Shown one piece after another: positions 39,861-51,204 of a stretch of 64,000 bases of DNA (position 1 is the first letter of the stretch; the number at the start of each line of letters is the position of its first letter). The notes below the pieces were generated by a model. The model searched no databases. It was not told the origin of the DNA and worked only from the letters and a program-made list of their open reading frames with translations. The DNA lies in assembly GCF_037975245.1 (NCBI RefSeq), contig NC_092570.1, forward strand, positions 7,499,001 through 7,563,000, read 5' to 3'. The translations under genes and the position numbers were made by a program. Source of the stretch: Apostichopus japonicus. Lineage: Eukaryota > Echinodermata > Holothuroidea > Aspidochirotida > Stichopodidae.

Positions 39861-40969
39861 ATATCACTTGGTTACTTGTCACGTTTACAAATTACATAGG
39901 GGTTTTTTTTCTTCTTCCTCCATTTATTCGAAATATGCTTTCTGTTACAGAATGAATATAGAACATAACGTAATACTATTATATTAATATGACATTAGTA
40001 GGATTACACGTAAGTTCATACATTTTTGTTTTAACATGTTGGGATATAACAAAGATTTGATTGTTTCCAGGAATGTTATACAACACGTACCTCAGTAATG
40101 AGGTCATTACCCCCAAACTGAAAGTTTTGTACCATAATGTAACCTGTTATTATAGAATAACGGTTTGTGATAAACGGTCTATCAATAATTATCTCTTACA
40201 GTCGGTCTTCAGCAGAAATAAGAAAATACTAAGCTATACCATCCAGCAAAAAAAAGATCATTCACCTCCAATAAGCATGAACACTGCACCCATGCAACAA
40301 AAATATATAACACTCGACAGTGAGTTCGTGCCGGAAGAAATGAAGAATGAACCCAGATTTTCATATTTACATTGCGGTCGAGAAAGAAAGGCTTCTTAAA
40401 AAAAGTGTCTTCACACCAAGGCAGTGTATGAATTCGGGAGTTAGTCACTCATGGTATACCGGATACATATCATGTCCTCCGAACGTGAATCATGATCAAA
40501 GACATGACGAGTTTGGTGAATAATTATTCCCATTTATTAAGAGAAAAACATCAAACACTTGTGTAGTAGAGTTGTAACGACACATATACTCCGCAGGTGT
40601 GCATAGATGGGGGTATATAAAAGACGTAACACACTTGTATATAGATAACATCATCTCTGACGATATTGGCATGACATGAGCATGAGGAGGGAGTGGGCGT
40701 GAGGTGTGGTAGGGTAGGGTATAGGGTTGGGTGAAAGTAATCATGTGTGGCTATGGTTGTATCTGTGCCTCTGCTCTTCAAACTCAAGATTTGATTTTCT
40801 TTCCAGGGAGAATGTTACGAAGAAAACAGGGTCATTTTTTGGATTAAGTTCCCAGTGTTCTATATCATGAGTTTATTGATGAACCCCAGCTTTATATGCA
40901 GCGGTGTAATAAATTTACCGCATACTACTGACACTGCCACAGACAAGAACTATATATATGCAGGAATTT

Positions 40970-41172
40970 CGTCAAGGCCACCGGCTCCAGTACCTACACC
41001 CGTATATTGCTTACTAGCCGTAAATACGGGATTGCTGAGAAATTACGTGACAACAGCGACGAACCAGTGGAGGGCAGTAATTGATATTATTTTTGAATCG
41101 GGTGATGTGAAGGACAGAATCTACGAGCGAGCCCACATATTAAACAAGTTATCGCGCAGGCTCTGTAATTAG
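40970..41172 (+). CDS. Candidate coding exon, unrecognised
   Basis: The plus-strand frame ends in TAG with a mixed, GC-richer codon set, for example NQWRAVIDIIFESGDVKDRI then YERAHILNKLSRRLCN. A TATATGCAG lies just before it but lacks a pyrimidine tract. No family recognised. It could be chance. Confidence 0.2.
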
Positions 41173-41565
41173 AAAAAGAGGGATACTTTTGCCTGTGATG
41201 AGGCTCCTTTCTTATTAGTCGTATATAAAAATTAAAAGAAAAAAATCAACATAACGTAAGAGCTCCTTTGTTATTCGTGCATTTACAAATAACTGCTGTA
41301 ACTTGTTATAGTCATGGTATGATCTAATACGGGTGTGGTTTTCCAGTGCGGTCGTTAGATACATTCCTTCGCAGGTAATATTAGGGTGGCGTGGGTGGTT
41401 CAGTTCAGGTGTGAGATAGTGTTTGCTGAAAAACAGACAATTACGAAGTTGGTTTAAAGTACTTTATTGGTTTAAAAATAGTTTTTTTTTTAATCGGCAT
41501 GTATAGGGTGTCTTATATATATAGAGGTTACATGAGATTTGAATGAAAACCGAGGGAATAAAGAA

Positions 41566-41593
41566 AAAAAAAGAAGAAGAAGAAGAAGAAGAT
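41566..41593. repeat. (AAG)n microsatellite
   Basis: A-run followed by about seven AAG units. A (TTTC)n run lies at about 41817-41838. Confidence 0.85.
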
Positions 41594-42076
41594 TTTTAAT
41601 ATAATATTCAGTGTCATGTTCGTTTGATTCTATAGCAACAGGTTACATTGAGCAAACGAGGTTACAGCTGCCTAGGACGACAAACTTTATTTGAATATTA
41701 TATCCAATAATATCCAATGCACTACAATCACATAAAGGCACAAAATTACATAACATACTTAATTAGTGAGAACTAATTAAATGTTTCAAATATTTTTTTC
41801 TCCAATTATTGATGTCTTTCTTTCTTTCTTTCTTTCTTCTTATTTCTTTATTTTTTGTTGTTGTTACATATGATTAAAAATTATATGCAAAGTATTTTTA
41901 GGCGACGATTTGATGGAATGGAAACATATATTTATATGAAAACAATAGCTTTTGTACATGTGACATTTGAACTGTTAAACACACAACAGTGTATCAGTAC
42001 AGGTTGCGTTAGCATTAAAGGAGCATACAAGACGATTAGATGTTTACCGTTGAATATATTGATATCAGCTATAGAT

Positions 42077-42110
42077 GATCTGTTGACTAGTAAGGACTAG
42101 TCAACAGATC
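42077..42110. repeat. Perfect 15-bp hairpin
   Basis: GATCTGTTGACTAGT at 42077-42091 and its exact reverse complement at 42096-42110 are separated by AAGG. I see no further terminal repeats or a coding partner nearby. Confidence 0.85.
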
Positions 42111-43314
42111 TGATCTCTACCCATTTTTGTTTGAGAGGGGGTGGGGGGGGGTAATTTGTTGATATATGAGCATGAAAGGTTTACCAATTCTATCAAGTCG
42201 TAATTTGGATCATCCAGTTGATGAAGTATTTAGTAGTTTGTCATGCATGCCATGGCTCTTTATCAATAACTGGGGTCGCATTTTGAGAAATACACAGTAG
42301 ATTTTGGTGAAATGTTCCAGAAATTGGTATTCAAACATAACCGGCTGCCTCTAGTACAAAACATACGAAAGTAAAGAAAAGCACGTTAGTTTCTTGTAAA
42401 ATGGAAAGTAGTTAAAAAAAAAAAAACGTTAAAAGGCGGCGCTGTGCAATTTTTGATTTGAAACTTATAACCACTGCACTTTCTGATTGTTCAAGTGTGC
42501 ATGGAATTCCCTACAGACGATACATGATAAAACACGACTAGTTAAAGAGGCGTGGTCGTGACGTAGTGGTTTTTAGAATATTTCTTCTGGACGTCAGAGT
42601 TCTGTACAGTACATTTCTCTGACGTCACGAAGGTGACGTCACTCAGTACTTTTAATGAGAGTATACCCCGACAATGGACTTTCAATGGAAGTCGTTGATT
42701 CTTTGATTCACTTTGTAGAAAATCCACGTGTAAGAGAGTAAGCCTTACTTCTCATATAGGCATTCCTGTTAGGTCCAAAATGACATTTCCACGCACGAAT
42801 TTGATATATATATATAATGAAAAATATTTGTTCAAGTCTTGACTTGTTGTTTACTTTCATATGTAAATGTGATATTGAGTATTTATGCTGGAAATACAAA
42901 CTGTTTCATTGTCATTGTCATTGTCACTTAATATACCGGAATTTACTCAAAATATTAACTGCCATATGTTAAGAAAAACATGAAACACCGCTCACAACCC
43001 AAAGCCCCTCCTCCCCCTCCCCCTCCCCCTCCCGTTCACTCACTCAAAAACACACGTATATGTTTTACTCTGCTATTGAACATTCAATATTCAGTTGGTA
43101 CACTCATGACTGGCATTGGAAGTGTGACATGGAGCTACAGCACTTATCAAACATACAAACATATACCCAACATACAAATTTTGTATAAAATGACAAAACA
43201 TACACAATGCTCCCTATATGTTTTATTCTTTCAATGTATACGTAATGAACAAAATAGATAACACATGAGTATGCTGATGAGAGCGGAGGAAAAGGACTGG
43301 AGAAATTTATAGAC

Positions 43315-43390
43315 AGCTTTGTGGTCTAATCGGGAAGACGCCTTTGTTTTTATTGAACGAGGAGAACTGGGTTCGAGTCCCAGCAAAGCT
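43315..43390 (+). tRNA. tRNA-like sequence or tRNA pseudogene
   Basis: The acceptor arms AGCTTTG and CAAAGCT pair perfectly over 7 bp. A D-arm (GTCT/AGAC) encloses an eight-base loop. The T-arm CTGGG/CCCAG has the canonical TTCGAGT loop, and A- and B-box promoter matches are good. The anticodon arm is abnormal: CCTTT can pair only weakly with CGAGG, leaving a 12-base loop, so no anticodon can be assigned with confidence. There is no TTTT terminator directly after it. It is probably a decayed tRNA or the head of a SINE; a functional tRNA with a tiny insertion is less likely. Confidence 0.5.
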
Positions 43391-45127
43391 ATTTATTTCC
43401 TTTCAACCTTGACTTTCCGCTCTCTCCTTCAAACTCAAAATAGAATTAAAACAAGCCAAAACGGTCGTAGAAATCATCACATAATGTACAAATGTTCATA
43501 AGTAATACAAATATATATATTAAAAAGGGATATACATAGTACTTACATGGAGGAACAGACCGGTGCGAATCTAGTGAACACCCCAAATCCTCAAATCACC
43601 TCAAATCCCATCCCCTCCCCCTCCCCCTCACCTCAATCCACTTCAACCTCACACCCCAAAAAAAAATCAAGTGGATATGAGCAAAGCCTTGAGTATGGAC
43701 ATATATGGCGAAGAATACACCCGGCTTTGGGGTGTAAATTATTCTTTTTTATGGGGGAGAATATTCCAAGAAACCTATACCCCCCTCCCCCCCCCCCCCC
43801 GTTATAACATCCTGGATCCGTCCTCGGGCCGCATGTAAATAACCCTCTGGATGGAGAAGGCTATAATTGAATCTGGAAAGTGCTGCCAAATGAGCTGAAA
43901 CTGAACCCCACAAAGAAAGCTTTTATTATTGGCATACTGTATGGTGCTACTTGTAACACGCTGTCTTTAAACACAAGGAAGTAGATTACTCTCTCCTCAC
44001 AGAGCCCCCGACACCCGGGGAGGGGCTCCCGACACTCGGGGGAGGGGTCACCCCAATAATCTTCGCAGCAGTGTATTGTTTCAACCGAGTTTGATGCCGC
44101 CACCGGTGGCAATTTCAGCACAAGTGAACATTGGTCTTTCTACCCCCCCCCCCCCCACCCAACCACACCAAACCTCGCCTTTCCCCCTCCGCCACCCCAG
44201 CCTCAATCAATCTCAAACTAACCAGTATCTGAATCCCTGAATCAGACGAGCCCGCTCTTGTACAAACCTAAGAAAACTAGCGTATAAGCATATTTCAAAC
44301 AATGGAATAATAACACATCACGCAATCTAAATTTGCTGATTGGTATATGAAATCAGTGCAATGGTGCAATTTATTCCCATGAACAGTCTATAAGCGACAC
44401 AATTATATGAGGAAGCTAAATTTCAAATTTCTCCGTCTGAGGTTTCTAGCTCAGACATATTAAATATACTCTTCAAAAAAATAGACTGTGACGTCACAGG
44501 TTTGTAATGCGTAAAACAATACGCGTGCACCAATTAAGACATGGGCATTTTATACCGAGTCAATATTGATATAAACTGAACCACACGTGTTGCAATTTCC
44601 GCTTCATGAAATTAAAACTCCAGCAATTGGATATTTGTATCTAGAAATTAGGCAGAGAGAACCTCTAAATTGGTAAAACAAAGAAAGCCATGTTAAAGTA
44701 ATTTTCAACAATGCCGCACTTTAATGAACTATAGGGCCTATATATGTACATACAAATGGATATATGCATGATGAAGGCGCTGTGCAAGAACTGGCACGGC
44801 TGAAAGCTTAAGCAGGTTGACGAGAACACATAATTGTTTATTCGTTCAAAGTATGAATACGTATATTGCTTACAGTATGTTCACGGAAAGGCTTGTAGTG
44901 TCTATGAAGTGTTTATGTATGGTTTTCGCTAATCAAGATTATAACTGTAATAAGTAAACTTATGCCAAAAAAAACCACAAAAACAAGTATGTTATAATGA
45001 ATAAGTTTTTCACAAGGTGAATATCTTCGAATTTCGTAATCCTATATGCCCCCTTTTCTCCCCGCGCCACCCCTCCTTGCCTTCTTCCTCTCCATCAAAT
45101 ATCTGGAATTTAAGGATACAAACGTCA

Positions 45128-45697
45128 ATGGCCAGCCATATGGGACAAACACCGCATAAAATATCCTCGTATTAATACGAATATGCGTATTAAAATCAGA
45201 CAATAAGTGACATGCATTATAGCTCTCACAAACGAGTTTATCACATTGTAGCCTCGTCAGTGTAATAAATGATAGGTTACAAAGCTAGTCTCCTTTGACG
45301 TACAGTCAGGCCAAACGTACTCGATCTAGAAAACAACATGGTTTTGTCCAACAGACAAGGAACAGTATTTGAGAGAGTTCTCTCATTTATCGCGGATTTA
45401 ATATGCACACAGCAACATCAAGAGCGCAAATGTGCTTTCGTGTATATTCGAATTAATCCGTGCATATATATTGGATTTAATCCCCATATGTATTCGAATA
45501 AATGCGCGGATATATTGGATTTATTCCGTGTATATATTCGAATTAATACGTGGATATATTCCAATTAACACGCGGATATATTTAAGCCTTATGATTGGCT
45601 AATAATATAAACGCGCATATATTCGAATTGATACGCGTATATATTCAAATTAATAGGCGGATACATTAAGCGGTGTTTGTCCCACATGGCTTGCCAT
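45128..45697. mobile_element. 570-bp TIR element with internal palindromic repeats
   Basis: The termini 45128-45155 and 45670-45697 are inverted, 26 of 28 matching, beginning ATGGCMAGCCATRTGGGACA. The inner right half (about 45435-45665) is a run of short units built on TATATTCGAATTAAT with variable CGCG- or GTG-containing spacers. TTCGAA and TATATA make these units self-complementary. No transposase. Target duplication not evident, so the superfamily is unassigned. Confidence 0.65.
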
Positions 45698-46224
45698 ACA
45701 CATCTTCTACTATTCGTCTTTGCAAAGTATACACTATTGATGTAAACACAAACATTGAAACCAAGAAGCATTCATATTTCGCAAGGTCGAATTCATTAGC
45801 CTCTTGAGATTATACACACACGCATTACGTTTGTACTATATAATGTTGTCCTTTAGCATTTAAAAATTTACTGGGCAACCCTATCCGTGAATCCATGGAC
45901 AAACTAGAACTTCGTTTGCCTGCAGATACGCAGTATCTTAGTTCGCGTGAAGTGCTTGCAGTATTAGGAAGAACTTTTCGGTTGCTCATGGTGTTATTTT
46001 TTGGGCGGACAACACACCAGAGAGGGTGGTTATTCATGTAGTAGGTACCTACAAAGTGAGGGCGCATGTGAGCGCCGTGACAGGCTCAGAATAAGTTGGC
46101 TACGCAGCTAGCATTGACTATATGAAACTATAAGTTTCAACGTCCAGTCATGAAGGTATCGTTCACTTGGCCAGTCATGCCAATATTGTAGCGCGCACAC
46201 GCGCACTACTAAATGATAAATAAT

Positions 46225-46388
46225 GGGTTAATCAACGGTCTAGCGTGCGTTACTCACAGGATTAATGTACGATCGGGGGATAATGCAAGCGATGCACGAG
46301 GGCGGAGCCCGAGTGCATCCAGCGATAGCATTAACACCCGGAGTGCATTAATCATGTGAGTAACGCACGCTAGACCGTTGATTAACCC
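46225..46388. mobile_element. Foldback MITE with 43-bp inverted arms
   Basis: Arms 46225-46267 and 46346-46388 are inverted copies matching 42 of 43, starting GGGTTAATCAACGGTCTAGC. The 78-bp core contains its own hairpin (GATGCAC... / ...GTGCATC) around a GGGCGGAGCCC centre. A partial third arm copy (CCGTGCGTTACTCACAGGAT) occurs at about 46492-46515. No clear target duplication. Confidence 0.8.
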
Positions 46389-49300
46389 CGTTCATTCATA
46401 CACTACCGTTTGTGTGGGGGAAATCATAAAACAAAACATTTTTGGTTACATATAACCAAAGATTTATTAAAGTGATGCCCCGTAATTTTACCGTGCGTTA
46501 CTCACAGGATTAACCACGGTCAGCTGACCTGAATGGACCAATAGGATTTAGGAAACTTTACTAAGTATGAATGAATATATGTTTATAACTTATCTAATGA
46601 ATATTCCCTTCTCGTTCCTATGTCGGCTTGTTTAGTTTTAGACCGTGGTTCCCAGAGAAAACTGTTCATCACCAGAAGGCGATGTGGCATACCCACTAGT
46701 CATTCTTGGATTTTTATGACAAAAAGATACAGTGATATATAGAAAGACAGCTGAATGCAAAACAAAATCCAATCAGGATGTTTTACTGATATCGAGTTTC
46801 TATATGGTACAGGCTTTTATTTAGGTACACTATTTCAACGACAAAATTCCCATTGGAAGCAGTAATAATATAATGATGATTGTGTATACAACACGCCAAT
46901 GTCAAAAATAGTTCTGTTTCACAACGCATTCATCAAATAAACATTATCAAAAAATGAAGACTATATGAAGGAAAACTTTTATCAACTGTGAAAATAAGTC
47001 TAAGTGTATTATTAATTTATACCAATGATGAATAATTGAAATAACACAAAGCTTTTTCAGCTATTCTCGATATGATTAATGTGAAGTATAGAGACCAAAA
47101 TAAGGCTGATGATTGCAGGACAATTTTCTAGGCGATTACGACGTTATAAATAATCTCCATTGGGGATTAAAGGATATACCAAACTTGACGAGGTTGCTTA
47201 GCAACCTTGATCAAGTAATCCTCTGACGAACGGAGTGCCATCAGATCAAGATTAAACTTCATCCGATGTACTTAATCTATTAGAAGAGATCAACGTCTCT
47301 CTATATTTATAGAACTCCGAGATAGGCATCCATTTCAAGACATACGACAGTAGGATCAGTGCACGAAAGTTTGGTAACTTAAGTTAAATAATTCAAAAGG
47401 AAGCTCATTGGTCTGGAGTTCCGACTAAGTGGTTTGTTCCGTTGCTTTCACAGTACTTTAAATTACCTTTGATTTCTTTCAAAGTTGAAACTTATATTAT
47501 GGATGATGGATTTTTTTTTTTTATAATTAGATAGATATATAGATAGATAGAAAACTTTATTGTCCATTTCAGAAATCAAAAACGGAAAATAATTTCTCGT
47601 CGACAGCAAAAATAAAACAGTAGTAAATACAAACAAAACCATACAATAAACAAGCTGTTAGTGAACAACTACGAGAATAAAATTGAATAAGCAGAACCCG
47701 AACAGTAACAGAAGCAGAACACAGAGAGCTGCAAGTGACATATCACCAAAGAACCTCTCTTTATTTCTATGCATATCGCACACTGTGGCCAGATCGCTTC
47801 GCACACGAGTTAAATAAGTGTATTGCCTCAGCCTAAGAAAGAATTACGGGACCTGGACGTTTTAGTATGGGGTACCTGTAATCGTATCCCGGATCTGTTG
47901 AAAATGATATGACTGTAAAAAAGGGTATTTAGTTTCTTCATCAGACTCTCTTCATATATGGATGAGAGTGACGGAAGGCTTGAACCAATGCAGCGTTCAG
48001 CTAACTTCCGGCTAACGTTTGTTTTATATTAAAAGTGGTCTGGTATAATTACGTCATTTAAGCAGGAAAGAACAATTATTACACTTGTGTACGATCCAAT
48101 TATACTTGTCTCACTTTGTTTATTTGTTGCGTTTCAAATATTCCAGTTTTGCCTCCGTTCACTTCTATAGCTGCAATGTTTACATTCATGTAACCTGTCA
48201 TCGTCCTGCTCTTTATCATCTCAAGCACCATACAATTGTTATTTCTGAATAGTGCCACCGATTTTACTCTCAATATAAATATTGACATCTTTCGCTCTGC
48301 TGGTAAACAAGACTGAGCTTTAGATAAACTGTAGACAGCCGAACGCTTGAGTGACAGACCAGTAATGACAGCAACAAAAATTTCATTCAAATGAAAGCGG
48401 TAATATAATTGAAGTACAATCTATCCAGTAGGTGGGCCGAAATTAGCAACGTTAGCCCTTTGAAGTTTGAGTGTGACTTAGCCTAACGATAACAATCGTA
48501 ACATATTGTATAGGAGTGTGCTAGCCTACACTGTGTAATTTTTAGGCCTAGCCTAACTTAGGCCACTGACTATAGTTCCTCAATGTTCTACTAGGGTACA
48601 GGCCTAGATGTAAATCATGCTATTAACTACTGTATGCATACTGGGTAGATGTGCTATTGTAAATGATAACTGTACATGAAACTGGTTAGATAGAAAGTCA
48701 CTGCCAAGTTATCCTATCTTTAATGAAAAGAAAGCTGTATTCTGTACAAACAGTAATAGGCCTATGTGACATGAAATACATGATTAATGTCAGTAGAGCA
48801 TACACTACCATGGTGTGAAGTTGTGTTTTTCTTGAGTTGCCCCTAAAAATGTGTAACTGTAGACTACTATAGAAATGATTGGAAACCTGAGGAGCATGTA
48901 CCCTGAGTTGGAGGGGCACCAATAATTAAAGGAGGGCCATAATACTCATGTTGTTGCTTGTAAAGGTTTGTTAACATGATGATGGGACAAATTAAGGGGA
49001 TGGGGGTAGGAAAACACTAGTCTGAAAGTGGAGAAGGCAAGGGCCCCAGCCTTTTGCTGGGGAGAGGAGATTGCTGAGAGAGATTGAGAGATTGCCGGGG
49101 AGAGGTCAATATATTCAAGTGGAACCATAGAGCCACATTAGACAAATGCTCTGTGAATGATAAAGACTGATATACACTACAAAGTCATGTTGAGACAAAA
49201 CATTCTCTTGAACATTTTATAGCAATTGAAGTCTGCAAAAGATTGAAGGAAAAGATTGCTGCTCTTTTAAAGGTACTGCACAGTAATGAAACAACCAAAA

Positions 49301-49459
49301 TGCTGTTATTGTTGTGTATAATTTGATGATGCAGATGTTTGCAAATAGTCAAAACCATAGAAATTAAACTAGGAAGCATGCTGACACAGTGTATTGTCAT
49401 GTGTTTAAAGGAATTGTCTGGTGGAAGATTTTGATACATTGTCATTGTAGTTCTTATTT
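46389..49459. other. Gene-poor interval
   Basis: A partial MITE arm at 46.49 kb and the LINE tail near 47.5 kb. A minus-strand 96-codon frame at 48100-48390 has no recognisable domain. The upstream exon and promoter of the zinc-finger gene may lie between here and 51.2 kb, but I could not place them. Confidence 0.45.
47525..47620 (-). mobile_element. Candidate LINE 3' end with (TATC)n tail
   Basis: Read on the minus strand, GACAATAAAGTTTTCTATC leads into TATCTATC-like repeats. Many CR1/L2/Rex-like LINEs end in an AATAAAG-type 3' sequence followed by a short tandem tail. No open frame of the element is recognisable upstream, so it would be strongly 5' truncated. Confidence 0.4.
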
Positions 49460-49738
49460 CAAAGTGGCTATTCTTACGACTAGTCGTAAGAATAATTTAT
49501 AAATACGCATGCGCAATTGCTTTAACGTGGCTATTTTTACGACTAGGAGTACTATTTTTACGACTAGGAGTAACAATAATTTCCCGTTAAGGTTAGGGTG
49601 AGTGTTTAGGGTTAGGGTTAGGGTTACCCCTACTATATGCGCAGTTGCTTTATTTACTTTACTGCGCTTGAATTTGCCGATGTCGTAAGAATAGTTTATA
49701 AATAATTATTATGACTAGTCGTAAGAATAGCCACGGCC
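49460..49738. mobile_element. Foldback element carrying telomere-like repeats
   Basis: Inverted ends GTGGCTATTCTTACGACTAG start at 49464 and, reversed, end at 49734. The left arm contains the 22-bp perfect palindrome TTCTTACGAC-TAGTCGTAAGAA. TTCTTATTT occurs just outside both ends (49451-49459 and about 49739-49747), a possible 9-bp target duplication. The core holds GGTTAGGG units, including several consecutive TTAGGG copies near 49607-49626. Confidence 0.7.
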
Positions 49739-49857
49739 TTCTTATTTTTCTCTTTCTAACCATGTAAAAATTGTCCCCAATCGATGTTTTCTTCTTGTAG
49801 AAATCTGGTTTTCAAATTCACCAGTTTCTCAACAAAAGCACCGTTTGTTTTAACGCA

Positions 49858-50154
49858 TCAAGTTGGTGATTGACGTAGTGCAGGCAAATAGGCAAAACGA
49901 ATCCCAGGGTTCAATGCGCTTAACAAAACAAATACAAAATACAATTTAATACACTTAACAATAGGTTTGTTTGAAAATAACGCTGATTTGAAAGTGCTGA
50001 TAGAGCTAAGGTTTTGTATTTCTGGTGGTAACTTGCTCCACAACAACGGTGCAACATGGCTAAAATCTTGCATACCAGATGCTTGTAACGATTTATAGGT
50101 ATTCTTAGAGCATGTAGGATACAGCTGTGGTATAACCATACCAGGGAAAGCCAA
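49858..50154 (-). pseudogene. LINE reverse-transcriptase C-terminal remnant
   Basis: The minus-strand frame contains DFSHVAPLLWSKLPPEIQNL followed by SSISTFKSAL. This is the characteristic tail of non-LTR retrotransposon ORF2 proteins just past the reverse-transcriptase domain (family pattern: hydrophobic APxLWNxLPxxIR then SLxxFKxxLK). Sequence upstream of it breaks into other frames. It is a 5'-truncated, decayed copy; clade not assignable. Confidence 0.7.
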
Positions 50155-51199
50155 TTTGCTCTTTGATCATACAATGTGAATGAAAGTCAGGATCTGAAGA
50201 TAGATGTAATTCTCACCGTAGTTCATGCGTTATTACTGAAGCATTTTCTATACAGTAGATGAGGAATGATGTAAAGCCATGATATTTTTCCCTCTTGTTT
50301 CACTCTTGTTTTTGAAGTGTTACATCATCCAGACCCAATGTGGTAACCAGACATTCAGAAGGTTCTTCTCAAATTACACAATGAATGGCAGCATTTTCAG
50401 AGAAATCATTTCCAGTTAATGATTAATGTTAACATCCTCAGTTGATGGAAAAAATGTGTAAGCTTGAGGAAAAAACCCTTAAATTTTCAAAATAACTGGC
50501 CCATCTTAAGTCGCAGCATGAAATAGTTCGCATTAGTTGTGGCCGTCAACTTTATTTAATAAATTGTGAGATGAATTAACAACATATATTAAAGTTCTAT
50601 TCATCCACAGTTTTTTTTTCATATATCCATCTGAAGTGCTTCTCATATATCGCCATCAAAACAAGTCCAAAGTCAGGTATTCCTAAAACCTGTGAATGGG
50701 TTGATGCCCGATGTGAAGTGTTAGAAAGTGCAGTTGAAGGTTTCCTTACCTGTACATGTGATCATTGCAAAAATCGACCTTGATAAATTCAGCACATATG
50801 TAACGTTCCTATAGCTACTGACTTCGTCCTAGCTTCGTCTAAGCACCGAGAATCTTAACGTGCATCTTATCCTTCTACTCAGATTGATTTGATTGCTCTT
50901 GAAACTCTGACCTAACAAGCTAATTCTGTAAAAGTTCCAGAAAATTGTGATTCACAGCAGAGCATCAGTAAATGGTGCTGTGGGTATCACAACTTTGGTA
51001 TTAACCAGAACTAGAAGAACCAAAGTGTATTCTTGTTCATGATGAAAGTTAACTTCTTAGAAGATCATTCATCTCCAAGGAGGGATGATTATCATGACAC
51101 ATTGTTTCCCCCTCCAAACCCCCCCCCCCCCCCTATAATACACCAAGTTGGTATTTATCAACTTTTGACATCAATTTATTTTTTTCATTCTGATTTTAG
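50155..51199. other. Gene-free stretch upstream of the zinc-finger coding exons
   Basis: Anonymous AT-rich DNA with a poly-C tract at 51120-51133. It ends in the acceptor TGATTTTAG at 51191-51199 used by the first coding exon. Confidence 0.5.
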
Positions 51200-51204
51200 G
51201 TTGA

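Larger units (their letters stand above)
38916..45127. other. Gene-poor interval
   Basis: Overlapping frames on both strands at 39.07-39.42 kb, the weak candidate exon at 40.97 kb, the hairpin at 42.08 kb, the tRNA-like sequence at 43.3 kb, and several C-rich tracts (43005, 43781, 44143) that may mark ends of decayed TIR elements. No convincing gene. Confidence 0.45.

Noticed and set aside
42077-42110. Helitron 3' end hairpin
   Set aside because: No CTRR-type terminus follows the hairpin and no TC start or replicase is seen.
48100-48390. 96-codon minus-strand frame
   Set aside because: Length is within chance expectation for this window. No domain, splice or neighbour evidence.
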